In this document: positions 17,080-25,142 of the stretch, one piece after another
How positions within the stretch are numbered: position 1 is the first letter of the stretch
How the letters are laid out: each line of letters begins with the position of its first letter
Source of the DNA: Rhizobium rosettiformans W3
GTDB lineage: Bacteria; Pseudomonadota; Alphaproteobacteria; Rhizobiales; Rhizobiaceae
Direction of reading: 5' to 3'
Assembly: GCF_004912135.1 (NCBI RefSeq)
Contig: NZ_STGU01000005.1
Span: forward strand, 62,001 to 126,000
Length of the DNA stretch: 64,000 bases
Notes under the pieces: model-generated
Databases searched by the model: none
Seen by the model: only the letters and a program-made list of their open reading frames with translations
What the model was told of the DNA's origin: nothing
Translations under genes and position numbers: made by a program

Positions 17080-17108
17080 TTTGACGGTCGGGTGACGCTT
17101 CGCTAAAG
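17080..17108 (+). promoter_or_regulatory. Promoter of the cbiX-cobH-cobL operon
   Basis: TTTGAC (17080-17085) and CTAAAG (17103-17108) are 17 nt apart, the spacing seen at other promoters in the window. Transcription from here would start just ahead of the candidate riboswitch. Confidence 0.5.
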
Positions 17109-17112
17109 CTCA

Positions 17113-17283
17113 AGGTAATGTGCGACGGCGCCTGTTCGACAGGCTGGAAATAGTCCGGTGCGGCTGACCCAATCAGGGAGCCAATTCCGGAGCTGTCCCA
17201 AAGGCCATGGACCACGCCTGAACGGGCGATTGGTTCGGCGCTTCGTACAGGCAGATAAAACGAAGCAGGGAGGCCTTTATCTC
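17113..17283 (+). promoter_or_regulatory. Candidate variant cobalamin riboswitch upstream of cbiX
   Basis: Several blocks follow the cobalamin-riboswitch order. A GCCTG/CAGGC hairpin (17130-17144) is followed by GGAAATAGTCCGGTGCGG, recalling the AAxAGGGAAxxCGGTG core. A nested hairpin, GGCT...CCC/GGG...AGCC (17162-17182), takes the P5 position, and AATTCCGGAGCTGTCCC recalls the CCGxxGCTGxCCC core. GAAGCAGGGAGGCC at 17262-17275 could be a degenerate B12 box and contains the cbiX ribosome-binding site, which would fit control of translation. The canonical CGCAACTGT block is missing, so this is a candidate. The downstream genes make cobalamin. Confidence 0.5.
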
Positions 17284-18669
17284 ATGGCAGAAAAACTCGG
17301 AATCATGGTCTGCGGCCACGGCAGCCGCAATCAGAACGCGGCGAAGGAATTCGCCGTGATCGCGGAAGCGCTGCGCGCCCGCAACCCGGACATGCCGGTC
17401 GAATACGGCTATCTCGAATTCTGCAATCCGGTGATCGCAGCCGGCCTCGACAGCCTGCGTGACCAGGGTGTGACCCGCGTTCTGGCAGTACCGGGCATGC
17501 TCTTTGCCGCCGGCCACGCGAAGAACGACATCCCCTCAGTGCTCAACACCTACCAGGCCCAGAACCCGGGCATGGTGATCAATTACGGCCGCGAACTCGG
17601 CATCGATCTGAAGATGATCCGAGCCGCCGGTGACCGCATTCAGGCGGCCGTCGACGAGGCCAACGAAACGCTCGGCTTTGTTGAAAAGCACGAGACGCTG
17701 CTGATGGTCGTTGGTCGTGGCTCGTCCGATCCGGACGCCAATTCCAACGCCACAAAAGTCATGCGTATGCTCTGGGAAGGCATGGGCTTCGGCTGGGGTG
17801 AAACCTGTTATTCCGGCGTGACCTTCCCGCTGGTCGAGCCGGGCCTGACCCATGCCGCCAAGCTTGGCTACAAGCGCATCGTCGTCTTCCCATATTTCCT
17901 GTTCACAGGCGTCCTGGTGAAGCGCATCTACAGCTATACCGACGAGGTCGCGGCACGTTTCCCGGAGATCCAGTTCGTCAAGGCGAGCTATCTCAACGAC
18001 CACCCGCTGGTGCTCGATGCCTTCCAGGATCGCGTCAAGGAGATCCTCGAGGGCGCGGCGGTGATGAACTGCCAGATGTGCAAGTATCGCGAACAGGTGC
18101 TCGGCTTCGAAGCCGATGTCGGCCAGCCGCAGGAAAGCCACCACCACCATGTCGAGGGTATCGGCGGCGGCCTTGAAAACTGTCCCTGCAAGGGCGATTG
18201 TGATGCCTCGTGCCGCGATCCCGATTTCTGTCGCGAGCATGGTCTGCCCTGGACGCCGGTGCACAGCCATGCCGATCCGGCGCCGCTGAAGCCCGTGCCG
18301 GTCGCCGATGCCTTCGACTATGCAGCCTCCTTCACGCTCGGCGGCAAATATGCTGCTCTCAAGGACAAGACCCCGGATGCAGAACTGCAGGCCGTGATGG
18401 ACGCCCCGTCCTCCGGCAAGGCAGTGCATCACGAGCATGGACCGAATTGCGGATGTGGTCACCACGACCACCATCATGGACATGACCACAACCATGCCCA
18501 TGGGCACGACCATGGCCACCATCACCACCATGATGGCCATGATGACGGCCACCATCATCATGGTCACGGCCACGGCCACGGCCACGGCCATGATCACCAT
18601 CACCACCACGCGCCTTATCCTCATGCCGACCATCCGCTGGGGCCGAAGTCGATGCAGAAGAAAAAGTAA
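17284..18669 (+). CDS. cbiX: Long-form CbiX sirohydrochlorin cobaltochelatase-like protein with His-rich tail
   Basis: A 461-residue protein. Two CbiX/SirB half-domains form the first 270 residues: MVCGHGSRNQNAAKEFA and VPGMLFAAGHAKNDIP in the first, MVVGRGSSDPDANSNATK and VFPYFLFTGVLVKRI in the second. Then comes MNCQMCKYREQVLGFE, the MxCxxC Fe-S motif known from long CbiX of Bacillus megaterium. More cysteines follow (CPCKGDCDASCRDPDFC). The C-terminus (about 395-450) is almost pure His/Gly/Asp, encoded partly by a CACGGC hexamer repeat near 18566. CbiX inserts Co(II) into sirohydrochlorin in the early-cobalt pathway, yet this genome also has CobN. The tail may store or deliver metal (inference). 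The stop overlaps the next start (TAATG). Confidence 0.9.
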   Translation: MAEKLGIMVCGHGSRNQNAAKEFAVIAEALRARNPDMPVEYGYLEFCNPVIAAGLDSLRDQGVTRVLAVPGMLFAAGHAKNDIPSVLNTYQAQNPGMVINYGRELGIDLKMIRAAGDRIQAAVDEANETLGFVEKHETLLMVVGRGSSDPDANSNATKVMRMLWEGMGFGWGETCYSGVTFPLVEPGLTHAAKLGYKRIVVFPYFLFTGVLVKRIYSYTDEVAARFPEIQFVKASYLNDHPLVLDAFQDRVKEILEGAAVMNCQMCKYREQVLGFEADVGQPQESHHHHVEGIGGGLENCPCKGDCDASCRDPDFCREHGLPWTPVHSHADPAPLKPVPVADAFDYAASFTLGGKYAALKDKTPDAELQAVMDAPSSGKAVHHEHGPNCGCGHHDHHHGHDHNHAHGHDHGHHHHHDGHDDGHHHHGHGHGHGHGHDHHHHHAPYPHADHPLGPKSMQKKK

Positions 18670-20234
18670 TGCCGCTCTTCGATCGCATCCTGATCGTCGA
18701 CTGGTCCGGTGCCGGACAAACGGTGACGGGCAAGAACTCGCTCTGGGCGTGCCTCGCCCGGCGCGAGGGCGATCGGGTTGTGATCGACTGGAACGAGAAT
18801 TTTGCGACCCGTCATGCCTTCATGCAGCGGCTTGATGTCGTGGTCGGCGCAGCGGTCGCCGAGGGGCAACGCCTCCTCTGCGGCTTCGATTTCGCCTTCG
18901 GCTATCCGGCGGGTACCGCCGAGCGACTAACGGGGAAGGCCGACTGGCGTGCTCTATGGCGCAAGATCGCCGATGAGATCGAGGATGCGCCTGACAACCG
19001 CAACAATCGCTTCGATCTCGCCTCGCGCTGGAACGCCACCTATTTTGCCGGCGAGCCGCGCTTCTGGGGCAGGCCGCATCAGCATGCTTATGCCGATCTC
19101 TCGGACAAGAAGCCGCCCGCGCCCACAAACGCCCCGCTCGCCTTCCGCCGCTCGGAGTTGGTCGCGAAAACGGCAAAATCTGTTTGGCAGTTGTCGGGAG
19201 CAGGAGTCGTCGGCAGCCAGACGTTGCTAGGGATTAACAGGCTTTCACGCTTCCTCGACGACAGCGGCTACGGTGAACACATCGCCGTCTGGCCCTTCGA
19301 GACGGGCTTTGCCACCACGTTTGAAAAGCCCGTCGTCTTCGCTGAGATCTATCCCTCGCTCTTCACGCTGGCCGCACAGGACGAGGTGAAGGACCAGGCG
19401 CAGGTTCGCACCGTCGCCGAGGCTTTCGCCCGGTTCGATGCGGATGGGCGGCTTGGCAGCCTGCTGGATCGTCCGCCCATGCTGGCAGACGAGGAGGTTG
19501 CGACATCGCTCGCCGAGGAGGGCTGGGTGCTCGGCATCGGGCACGAGGAGTTGCCCTTGGGTAAGGTAGATCCCGCTACGGCAGGTGAGCCTCCATTACC
19601 TCTCGACTACATCCGCGACCCCGCCGAAATCTATCGGCAGTCCTTCGCCACCATCCGCGAGGAAGCGTCCCTCGACCGTTTCCCGCCGGTCCTCCAGCCA
19701 CTGGTCATCCGTCTCATTCATGCCTGCGGCATGGTCGATCTCGCCGATGATGTCAGCTGGTCCGATGGCGCCTTCGAAGCCGGCGCCGCAGCCCTGGAAA
19801 AGGGGGCGCCAGTCCTCGTCGATGTTGAGATGGTCCGTCACGGCGTGATCCGCCGCCTGCTCCCGGTCGATAACGAGATCCTCTGCCTGCTCAACGACGA
19901 GCGCGTGCGCCCGAAGGCGGACGAAATCGGCAATACCCGCTCCGCCGCCCAGGTGGACCTCTGGGATGAACACCTCGCCGGCGCTGTGGTCGCCATCGGC
20001 AATGCGCCGACGGCGCTCTTCCGCCTGCTGGAACGCATCGACGCCGGCGCGCCGAAGCCGGCGATCATCCTCGGTTTCCCCGTCGGCTTCGTGGGGGCCG
20101 CCGAAAGCAAGGACGAATTGATCGCGAATTCCAGGGGCATTCCCTATATCGCGGTCCGCGGTCGCCGGGGCGGCTCGGCCATGGCCTCTGCCGCCGTCAA
20201 TGCCTTGGCGGGAGGGCTCGGCACCAATGTCTGA
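18669..20234 (+). CDS. cobH: DUF429-like domain fused to precorrin-8X methylmutase (CobH)
   Basis: A 521-residue fusion. The N-terminal half (about 1-285) looks like a DUF429 domain with an RNase H-like fold: ILIVDWSGAG at about 7-16, LLCGFDFAFGYP at about 69-80 and VFAEIYPSLF near 224. The C-terminal 215 residues are CobH: LDYIRDPAEIYRQSFATIREE, VIRLIHACGMVDLADDV with the catalytic His, LVDVEMVRHGV, and AIILGFPVGFVGAAESK. CobH moves the C-11 methyl to C-12, turning precorrin-8X into hydrogenobyrinic acid. No convincing internal start with a ribosome-binding site separates the halves. The first domain's role is unknown. It overlaps cbiX by 1 nt and cobL by 8 nt. Confidence 0.9.
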   Translation: MPLFDRILIVDWSGAGQTVTGKNSLWACLARREGDRVVIDWNENFATRHAFMQRLDVVVGAAVAEGQRLLCGFDFAFGYPAGTAERLTGKADWRALWRKIADEIEDAPDNRNNRFDLASRWNATYFAGEPRFWGRPHQHAYADLSDKKPPAPTNAPLAFRRSELVAKTAKSVWQLSGAGVVGSQTLLGINRLSRFLDDSGYGEHIAVWPFETGFATTFEKPVVFAEIYPSLFTLAAQDEVKDQAQVRTVAEAFARFDADGRLGSLLDRPPMLADEEVATSLAEEGWVLGIGHEELPLGKVDPATAGEPPLPLDYIRDPAEIYRQSFATIREEASLDRFPPVLQPLVIRLIHACGMVDLADDVSWSDGAFEAGAAALEKGAPVLVDVEMVRHGVIRRLLPVDNEILCLLNDERVRPKADEIGNTRSAAQVDLWDEHLAGAVVAIGNAPTALFRLLERIDAGAPKPAIILGFPVGFVGAAESKDELIANSRGIPYIAVRGRRGGSAMASAAVNALAGGLGTNV

Positions 20235-21468
20235 TGCAACCCACACGCCCTGGCTCACCATCATCGGCATTGGCGACAATGGGCTTGAAAGCCTGACGCC
20301 AGAGGCCCAGGCGATCGTCTGGCAGGCGGAAACGCTCGTCATCGGCGAGCGGCTGGATGCGGTCATCGACGGATCGAGCCTGCCGGATCTGAAACGCATT
20401 CTGACCTGGGGGGCGGGCTTCCGCGAGACGCTTTCTGAAATCCTGAAACTGCGCGGCACGCCGGTCACGGTGCTCGCGACCGGTGACCCCATGCATTTCG
20501 GCATCGGCGCGACGCTTCGACGCTATGTCGCAGCAGAAGAAATGTTCGTGCTGCCGAGCCCGTCGGCTTTTTCGCTCGCCGCTTCCCGGCTTGGCTGGCC
20601 GCTGCAATCGGTGACGCAGATCTCACTGCATGGCCGCCCGCTCGCCTTTCTCAATCGGCATGTGATGCCGCGCGCCCGTATCCTGGCCCTGACATCGGAT
20701 GCATCGACCGTGCAGGCCGCTGCCGTGCTGCTCGCCGAGCGCGGCTTTGGCGCCTCCGTTCTGCATGTGCTCGAACATATGGGCGGCGCACAGGAGCGGA
20801 TCCTGCGCATGACGGCGCTGGAAATGGCCGAGACCTGCCCTCATATCTCGGATTTCAACACGCTCGCCATCGATTGCGCCTGGGACGGGCCGCTCTTGGC
20901 GCCGGTGCCCGGTCTGCCCGACGAGGCCTTCCGCCATGACGGGCAGCTCACCAAACGCGAGATCCGTGCGGCAACGCTCGCCCAGCTCGCGCCGTTTCCG
21001 AATGCCCGTCTCTGGGATGTCGGCGCCGGCTGCGGCTCGATTGCGATCGAATGGATGCGCTCAGGCATGGGCACCAAGGCGATCGCGATCGAGGCCAAGC
21101 CCGAACGGCTGGCAATGATCCGTGAGAATGCCGAAATCCTCGGCGTGCCCGATCTCGACATTGTCGAAGGCGAGGCTCCGGCGGTGCTTGGCGGTCTGAA
21201 GACCCCGGATGTGATCTTCATCGGCGGCGGGATCAGCGGCGAGGGACTGTTCGAGGCCTGCTGGGCAGCGCTTCCGCCCGGCGGGCGGCTGGTCGCGAAC
21301 GCCGTGACGATCGAAGGCGAGGCCAAGCTTGTCGAGCTTCGCAGCCGCCACGGTGGTGATCTCTCCCGCATTCAGGTGGCGCGCGCCGCCCCGGTCGGCC
21401 GCTATTGCGGCTGGAAGTCGCTGATGCCGGTAACGATGTGGACGGTCGTGAAGGGGGAGGGCGGATGA
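20227..21468 (+). CDS. cobL: Precorrin-6Y C5,15-methyltransferase (decarboxylating)
   Basis: A 413-residue CbiE-CbiT fusion. The CbiE methylase half (about 1-200) has LTIIGIGDNGLESLTPEAQ, VLATGDPMHFGIGATL and ISLHGRPLA. The CbiT half has KREIRAATLAQLAPFPNARLWDVGAGCGSIAIEWMR, the SAM-binding motif. CobL methylates C-5 and C-15 and decarboxylates the C-12 acetate, giving precorrin-8X, the substrate of CobH. I set the start at 20227 (MSDATHTPW), overlapping the end of cobH by 8 nt. Confidence 0.96.
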   Translation: MSDATHTPWLTIIGIGDNGLESLTPEAQAIVWQAETLVIGERLDAVIDGSSLPDLKRILTWGAGFRETLSEILKLRGTPVTVLATGDPMHFGIGATLRRYVAAEEMFVLPSPSAFSLAASRLGWPLQSVTQISLHGRPLAFLNRHVMPRARILALTSDASTVQAAAVLLAERGFGASVLHVLEHMGGAQERILRMTALEMAETCPHISDFNTLAIDCAWDGPLLAPVPGLPDEAFRHDGQLTKREIRAATLAQLAPFPNARLWDVGAGCGSIAIEWMRSGMGTKAIAIEAKPERLAMIRENAEILGVPDLDIVEGEAPAVLGGLKTPDVIFIGGGISGEGLFEACWAALPPGGRLVANAVTIEGEAKLVELRSRHGGDLSRIQVARAAPVGRYCGWKSLMPVTMWTVVKGEGG

Positions 21469-21480
21469 CATTGCGACTTG

Positions 21481-21600
21481 GCCCCTCATCCCCCTGCCGG
21501 GACCTTCTCCCCGTGAACGGGGAGAAGGAGGCAAAACGCTGGCCGCACCGGCCTTCTCCCCGCCTGCGGGGAGAAGGTGCCCGAAGGGCGGATGAGGGGC
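21481..21600. repeat. RIME-like palindromic repeat between cobL and cobI (copy 3)
   Basis: A 120-bp element bounded by GCCCCTCATCC and GGATGAGGGGC. It contains two palindromes, CCTTCTCCCCGTGAACGGGGAGAAGG-type (arms CCTTCTCCCCG/CGGGGAGAAGG with loops TGAA and CCTG). This is the two-palindrome architecture described for RIME1 in rhizobia. It lies in the 157-nt gap between cobL and cobI, where in RNA it would form two strong hairpins in an otherwise tightly packed operon. Confidence 0.92.
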
Positions 21601-21625
21601 AATTGGCAATTCAGGAGCAGTCCAC

Positions 21626-22363
21626 ATGACCGGTAAACTCTATGGCCTCGGTCTCGGCCCCGGCGATCCGGAACTGCTGACGTTGAAGGCCCATCGCATC
21701 CTGACGAGCTGCACGGTCGTGGCCTATCCGGCGCCCGATACCGGCCCGAGTTTTGCCCGCCAGATCGCCGCTCCCTATCTGACCGCCGCGCAGCTGGAGG
21801 TGCCGATCATCGTGCCGATGCGGGTCGAACGCTTTCCGGCCCAGGACATCTACACAAAGGCTGCCGAGACGCTGTCGCATCATCTCGATGCCGGCTCCGA
21901 TGTTGCCGTACTCTGTGAGGGCGACCCCTTCTTCTACGGCTCCTTCATGTATCTCTTCGAGCGTCTTGCCGACCGGTATCCGACCGAAGTCGTGCCGGGC
22001 GTCTCCTCGATGATGGCGGCCGCTGCTGGCCTCGGTCGTCCGCTTGCGGCCCGCAACGACGTGCTGACGGTACTGCCGGGACCTCTCTCGGATGACGAAC
22101 TCGCCGCACGGATCGAGGCCTCCGGCGCCGTTGCTATCATCAAGCTCGGCCGGCATTTTTCCCGGATCCGCGCACTGATCGAAAGCCTCGGGCTGACCGC
22201 GCAGGCCGGTTATGCGGAGCGGGTCAGCCTTGCCGAACAGAAGCTCACGCCGCTTGCCGAGGTGGCGGAGGACACCGCGCCCTATTTCTCGATGATCCTG
22301 ATCTACAAGGGTGACGAGCGCTGGCATCCGGCTCTCGCCAAGACGCTGGGAAGCGGGGCCTGA
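21626..22363 (+). CDS. cobI: Precorrin-2 C20-methyltransferase
   Basis: A 245-residue tetrapyrrole methylase. It methylates precorrin-2 at C-20 to give precorrin-3A, using SAM. Signatures are LYGLGLGPGDPELLTLKAHR at the N-terminus, VAVLCEGDPFFYGSFMYLFERL, and EVVPGVSSMMAAAAGLGRPLA. It starts 25 nt after the repeat element and overlaps the cbiG-cobJ start by 1 nt (TGATG). Confidence 0.96.
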   Translation: MTGKLYGLGLGPGDPELLTLKAHRILTSCTVVAYPAPDTGPSFARQIAAPYLTAAQLEVPIIVPMRVERFPAQDIYTKAAETLSHHLDAGSDVAVLCEGDPFFYGSFMYLFERLADRYPTEVVPGVSSMMAAAAGLGRPLAARNDVLTVLPGPLSDDELAARIEASGAVAIIKLGRHFSRIRALIESLGLTAQAGYAERVSLAEQKLTPLAEVAEDTAPYFSMILIYKGDERWHPALAKTLGSGA

Positions 22364-24369
22364 TGACGGGTATCGTGGCATCTCCGGTGAAACCGGCCGT
22401 CGTCATCCTCAGTGAGGCAGCCGCTTCCCTTGGCCGCCGCATTGCGGGAGACATCGGTGGTGAGCTGCACGGCCCCGCCTCGCGCGTGACGGGTGCTGAT
22501 ATCCGGTTTTCCTCTGCCAAGGACCATGTCCAGGCGCTGTTTTCTGCCGGTCGGCCGATCGTGGCCGTGATGGCCTCAGGCGCTCTGATCCGGCTGCTCG
22601 CGCCGCTGCTGGCAGATAAACACGCCGAACCCCCGGTGCTCGCCGTCGCCGAGGATGGCTCCTCCGTCGTGCCGCTACTTGGGGGACACCACGGCGCCAA
22701 TGATCTCGCGCGGCAGATCGCCTTCGCCCTCGGTGCCCATGCCGCGATTACCACGGCCGGCGATCTCAAGTTTGGCGTGGCACTCGATCAGCCGCCTGAT
22801 GGTTATGTGCTTGCCAATCCGCAGAATGCCAAGGCCGTCATGGCAGAGCTCGTCGCGGGGGCGGGTGTGCGGCTCGTCGTTGATAGCGTCGCGGTAACCC
22901 CCCTCTGGCCTGCCGGCCATCTCCCCCACAAGGGGGGAGAGCAAAACGCGGCCGACGTCAGCGGTGAGGCCGGCGGCGAAACGGGGGCCCACTCTCCCCC
23001 CTTGTGGGGGAGATGTCACGAAGTGACAGAGGGGGGTGCCGCTCCGCCAACCGCCGCCTGGCTCACCCAATCAAGACTTCCATTCCAACAAGAGGCCCGC
23101 GTGACGCTCTCCGTGACCGAAAAACAGAAGACCGCAGGCGAGCTGGAACTCGTCTATCACCCGAAGACGCTAGTGCTCGGCATGGGCTGCGAGCGGCACG
23201 CAAAGCCGGAGGAAGCCATCGCACTCGCCGAGGAAGCGCTCGCCAAGGGTGGTTTCGCGAGAGAAAGCCTGGCAGCCGTCTGCTCGATCGACCTCAAGGC
23301 CGATGAGACGGCGATCCATGCGGTGGCCGCCCATTTCGGCGTGCCGGCCCGCTTCTTCACCGCAGCCACGCTCGAAGCGGAAGCGCCGCGTCTGAAGAAC
23401 CCGTCCGAGGTGGTCTTCGCCGAAGTCGGCTGCCATGGGGTGGCCGAAGGCGCAGCGCTTGCGGCTGTCGGCGCGTCGGGCGAACTCGTTGTCGAAAAGA
23501 TCAAGTCCAAGGGCGCAACAGCCGCGATCGCAAGGGCGGCCGACATTGTTGAGCCTGATACCATTGGCCGTGCCCGCGGCACGCTTTTCGTCGTCGGCAT
23601 CGGCCCTGGCTCGGATGGCTGGCGCTCGCCCGAGGTCTCGCGCATGGTCGCCGCCTCCACCGATCTCGTCGGCTACTCGCTCTATCTCGACTTGCTTGGG
23701 CCGCTTGCCGACGGCAAGACCCGCCATGACTTCGACCTCGGCAAGGAAGAGGCGCGCGTCGTGCATGCCATGGAATTGGCCGGGCAGGGGAAGACGGTGG
23801 CGCTGGTCTGCTCTGGCGATGCCGGCATCTATGCCATGGCAACGCTGGTGTTCGAACTTTTCGACAAGGGCGGTATCACCGTTGCCGCAAGCCGCATCGA
23901 AGTGCAGGTTTCACCGGGCATCTCCGCACTCCAGGCCGCCGCGGCCCGCATCGGTGCGCCGCTCGGCCACGACTTCTGCACAATCTCCCTCTCGGACCTC
24001 TTGACCCCCTGGGAACACATCCAGCGCCGGGTGAAGGCAGCAGGCGAGGGCGATTTCGTCATCGCCTTCTACAATCCCGTCTCGATGAAGCGCCGCACGC
24101 AGCTGGCTTACGCCCGCGACGAATTGCTGAAATATCGCCCGGCCTCGACCCCGGTGATCCTCGCCACCAATCTTGGCCGCGAGGGCGAAAACGTCCGTAC
24201 CGTGCCTCTGGGCGAGTTGAACGTCGACGATGTCGACATGCTGACCGTCGTGGTGGTCGGCTCGTCCGAGAGCCGGACTGTGACGACTGGCGACGGCAAG
24301 ACTTGGGTTTACACGCCTCGTGGTTATTCGGGGAAGGCAGACAGTGGCATGAAGGGAAGTGAAGCATGA
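22363..24369 (+). CDS. cobJ: CbiG/CobE-CobJ fusion: precorrin-3B C17-methyltransferase with CbiG domains
   Basis: A 668-residue multi-domain protein. Residues 1-178 match the CbiG N-terminal and central regions (VVILSEAAASLGRRIA, VAVMASGALIRLLAPLL, PLLGGHHGANDLAR). About 179-225 are the translation of a palindromic repeat. About 260-390 are a CbiG C-terminal/CobE-like domain (LVLGMGCERHAKPEE, CSIDLKADETAIHA). About 402-650 are CobJ (LFVVGIGPGSDGWRSPEVSRM, VALVCSGDAGIYAMA, VQVSPGISALQAAAARIGAPLGHDF, FVIAFYNPVSMKRR). CobJ methylates C-17 with ring contraction, giving precorrin-4. CbiG in the anaerobic pathway opens the delta-lactone, a step not needed in the aerobic route, so the domain may act as CobE does. 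It overlaps cobM by 4 nt. Confidence 0.92.
   Translation: MTGIVASPVKPAVVILSEAAASLGRRIAGDIGGELHGPASRVTGADIRFSSAKDHVQALFSAGRPIVAVMASGALIRLLAPLLADKHAEPPVLAVAEDGSSVVPLLGGHHGANDLARQIAFALGAHAAITTAGDLKFGVALDQPPDGYVLANPQNAKAVMAELVAGAGVRLVVDSVAVTPLWPAGHLPHKGGEQNAADVSGEAGGETGAHSPPLWGRCHEVTEGGAAPPTAAWLTQSRLPFQQEARVTLSVTEKQKTAGELELVYHPKTLVLGMGCERHAKPEEAIALAEEALAKGGFARESLAAVCSIDLKADETAIHAVAAHFGVPARFFTAATLEAEAPRLKNPSEVVFAEVGCHGVAEGAALAAVGASGELVVEKIKSKGATAAIARAADIVEPDTIGRARGTLFVVGIGPGSDGWRSPEVSRMVAASTDLVGYSLYLDLLGPLADGKTRHDFDLGKEEARVVHAMELAGQGKTVALVCSGDAGIYAMATLVFELFDKGGITVAASRIEVQVSPGISALQAAAARIGAPLGHDFCTISLSDLLTPWEHIQRRVKAAGEGDFVIAFYNPVSMKRRTQLAYARDELLKYRPASTPVILATNLGREGENVRTVPLGELNVDDVDMLTVVVVGSSESRTVTTGDGKTWVYTPRGYSGKADSGMKGSEA
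22897..23037. repeat. RIME-like palindromic repeat inside cbiG-cobJ (copy 4)
   Basis: A 141-bp element (47 codons) with an 11-bp terminal inverted repeat, ACCCCCCTCTG and CAGAGGGGGGT. Inside are GGCCTGCCGGCC, CCCCCACAAGGGGGG and, near the right end, CCCCCCTTGTGGGGG and the TCACGAAGTGA palindrome. It is read in frame and falls in the linker between the CbiG-like and CobE-like domains. Confidence 0.9.
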
Positions 24370-25142
24370 CCGTCTATTTCATCGGCGCCGGCCCGGGAGC
24401 CCCCGACCTCATCACCGTGCGCGGCCTGCGCCTCATCGAGCGCTGCCCGGTCTGCCTCTATGCCGGCTCGCTGGTGCCGGAGGAAATCGTCAGGGCGGCT
24501 CCTGAAGATGCCCTCGTCAAGGATACCGCTCCCATGCATCTCGACGAGATCATCGCCGAGATCGAGGCGGCGCATGCGCGGGGCGAGGACGTCGCCCGCG
24601 TCCATTCCGGCGACCCGTCGATCTACGGCGCGATCGCCGAACAGATGCGCCGGCTCGATGCGCTCGGCATCCCCTATGACGTCGTACCCGGCGTGCCGGC
24701 CTTTGCCGCGACGGCTGCCCGGCTGAAGACCGAGCTGACGCTTCCCGAGATTGCCCAGACGGTCATCGTCACGCGCACCGAGATGAAGGCATCCTCGATG
24801 CCGGAATTCGAGACGCTGGAAATCCTCGGCAAGTCGCGGGCGACGCTTGCGATCCACCTGTCGATCCGCAATCTCACTCATATCCGCGATACCCTGACGC
24901 CCTATTATGGCGAGGATTGCCCTGTGGTGATTGCCTATCGCTCCACCTGGCCGGACGAGCTCTTCATTCGCACGACTCTGAAGGACATGGCGGAAGAGGT
25001 GCGCAAGGCGAAGATCACCCGCACCGCCCTGATCATGGTCGGCAAGGTCTTCGGCCATGTCGAGTTCCGAGACAGCGACCTCTACAATTCCGATTTCAGC
25101 CACGTCCTGCGCAACGTGGGCAAGAAGAAGGCCCGTAGCTGA
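24366..25142 (+). CDS. cobM: Precorrin-4 C11-methyltransferase
   Basis: A 258-residue tetrapyrrole methylase that makes precorrin-5 from precorrin-4. Signatures are VYFIGAGPGAPDLITVRGLRLI, RVHSGDPSIYGAIAEQMRRL, YDVVPGVPAFAATAA and VIVTRTEMKASSMPE. The C-terminal Y-STWPDELFIRTTL segment is also typical. It is the last clear cob gene of the operon. cobK, the next reductase in the pathway, does not follow. Confidence 0.96.
   Translation: MTVYFIGAGPGAPDLITVRGLRLIERCPVCLYAGSLVPEEIVRAAPEDALVKDTAPMHLDEIIAEIEAAHARGEDVARVHSGDPSIYGAIAEQMRRLDALGIPYDVVPGVPAFAATAARLKTELTLPEIAQTVIVTRTEMKASSMPEFETLEILGKSRATLAIHLSIRNLTHIRDTLTPYYGEDCPVVIAYRSTWPDELFIRTTLKDMAEEVRKAKITRTALIMVGKVFGHVEFRDSDLYNSDFSHVLRNVGKKKARS

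Noticed and set aside
17536-18633. 365-codon minus-strand frame opposite cbiX, Val/Met-rich
   Set aside because: It is the complement of the His codons in cbiX; its MVVM-type low-complexity peptide is an artefact.
10961-23037. Insertion sequences inside cob genes
   Set aside because: The elements are 120-141 bp with palindromes but no transposase, and no target-site duplication is obvious; they fit passive mosaic repeats.
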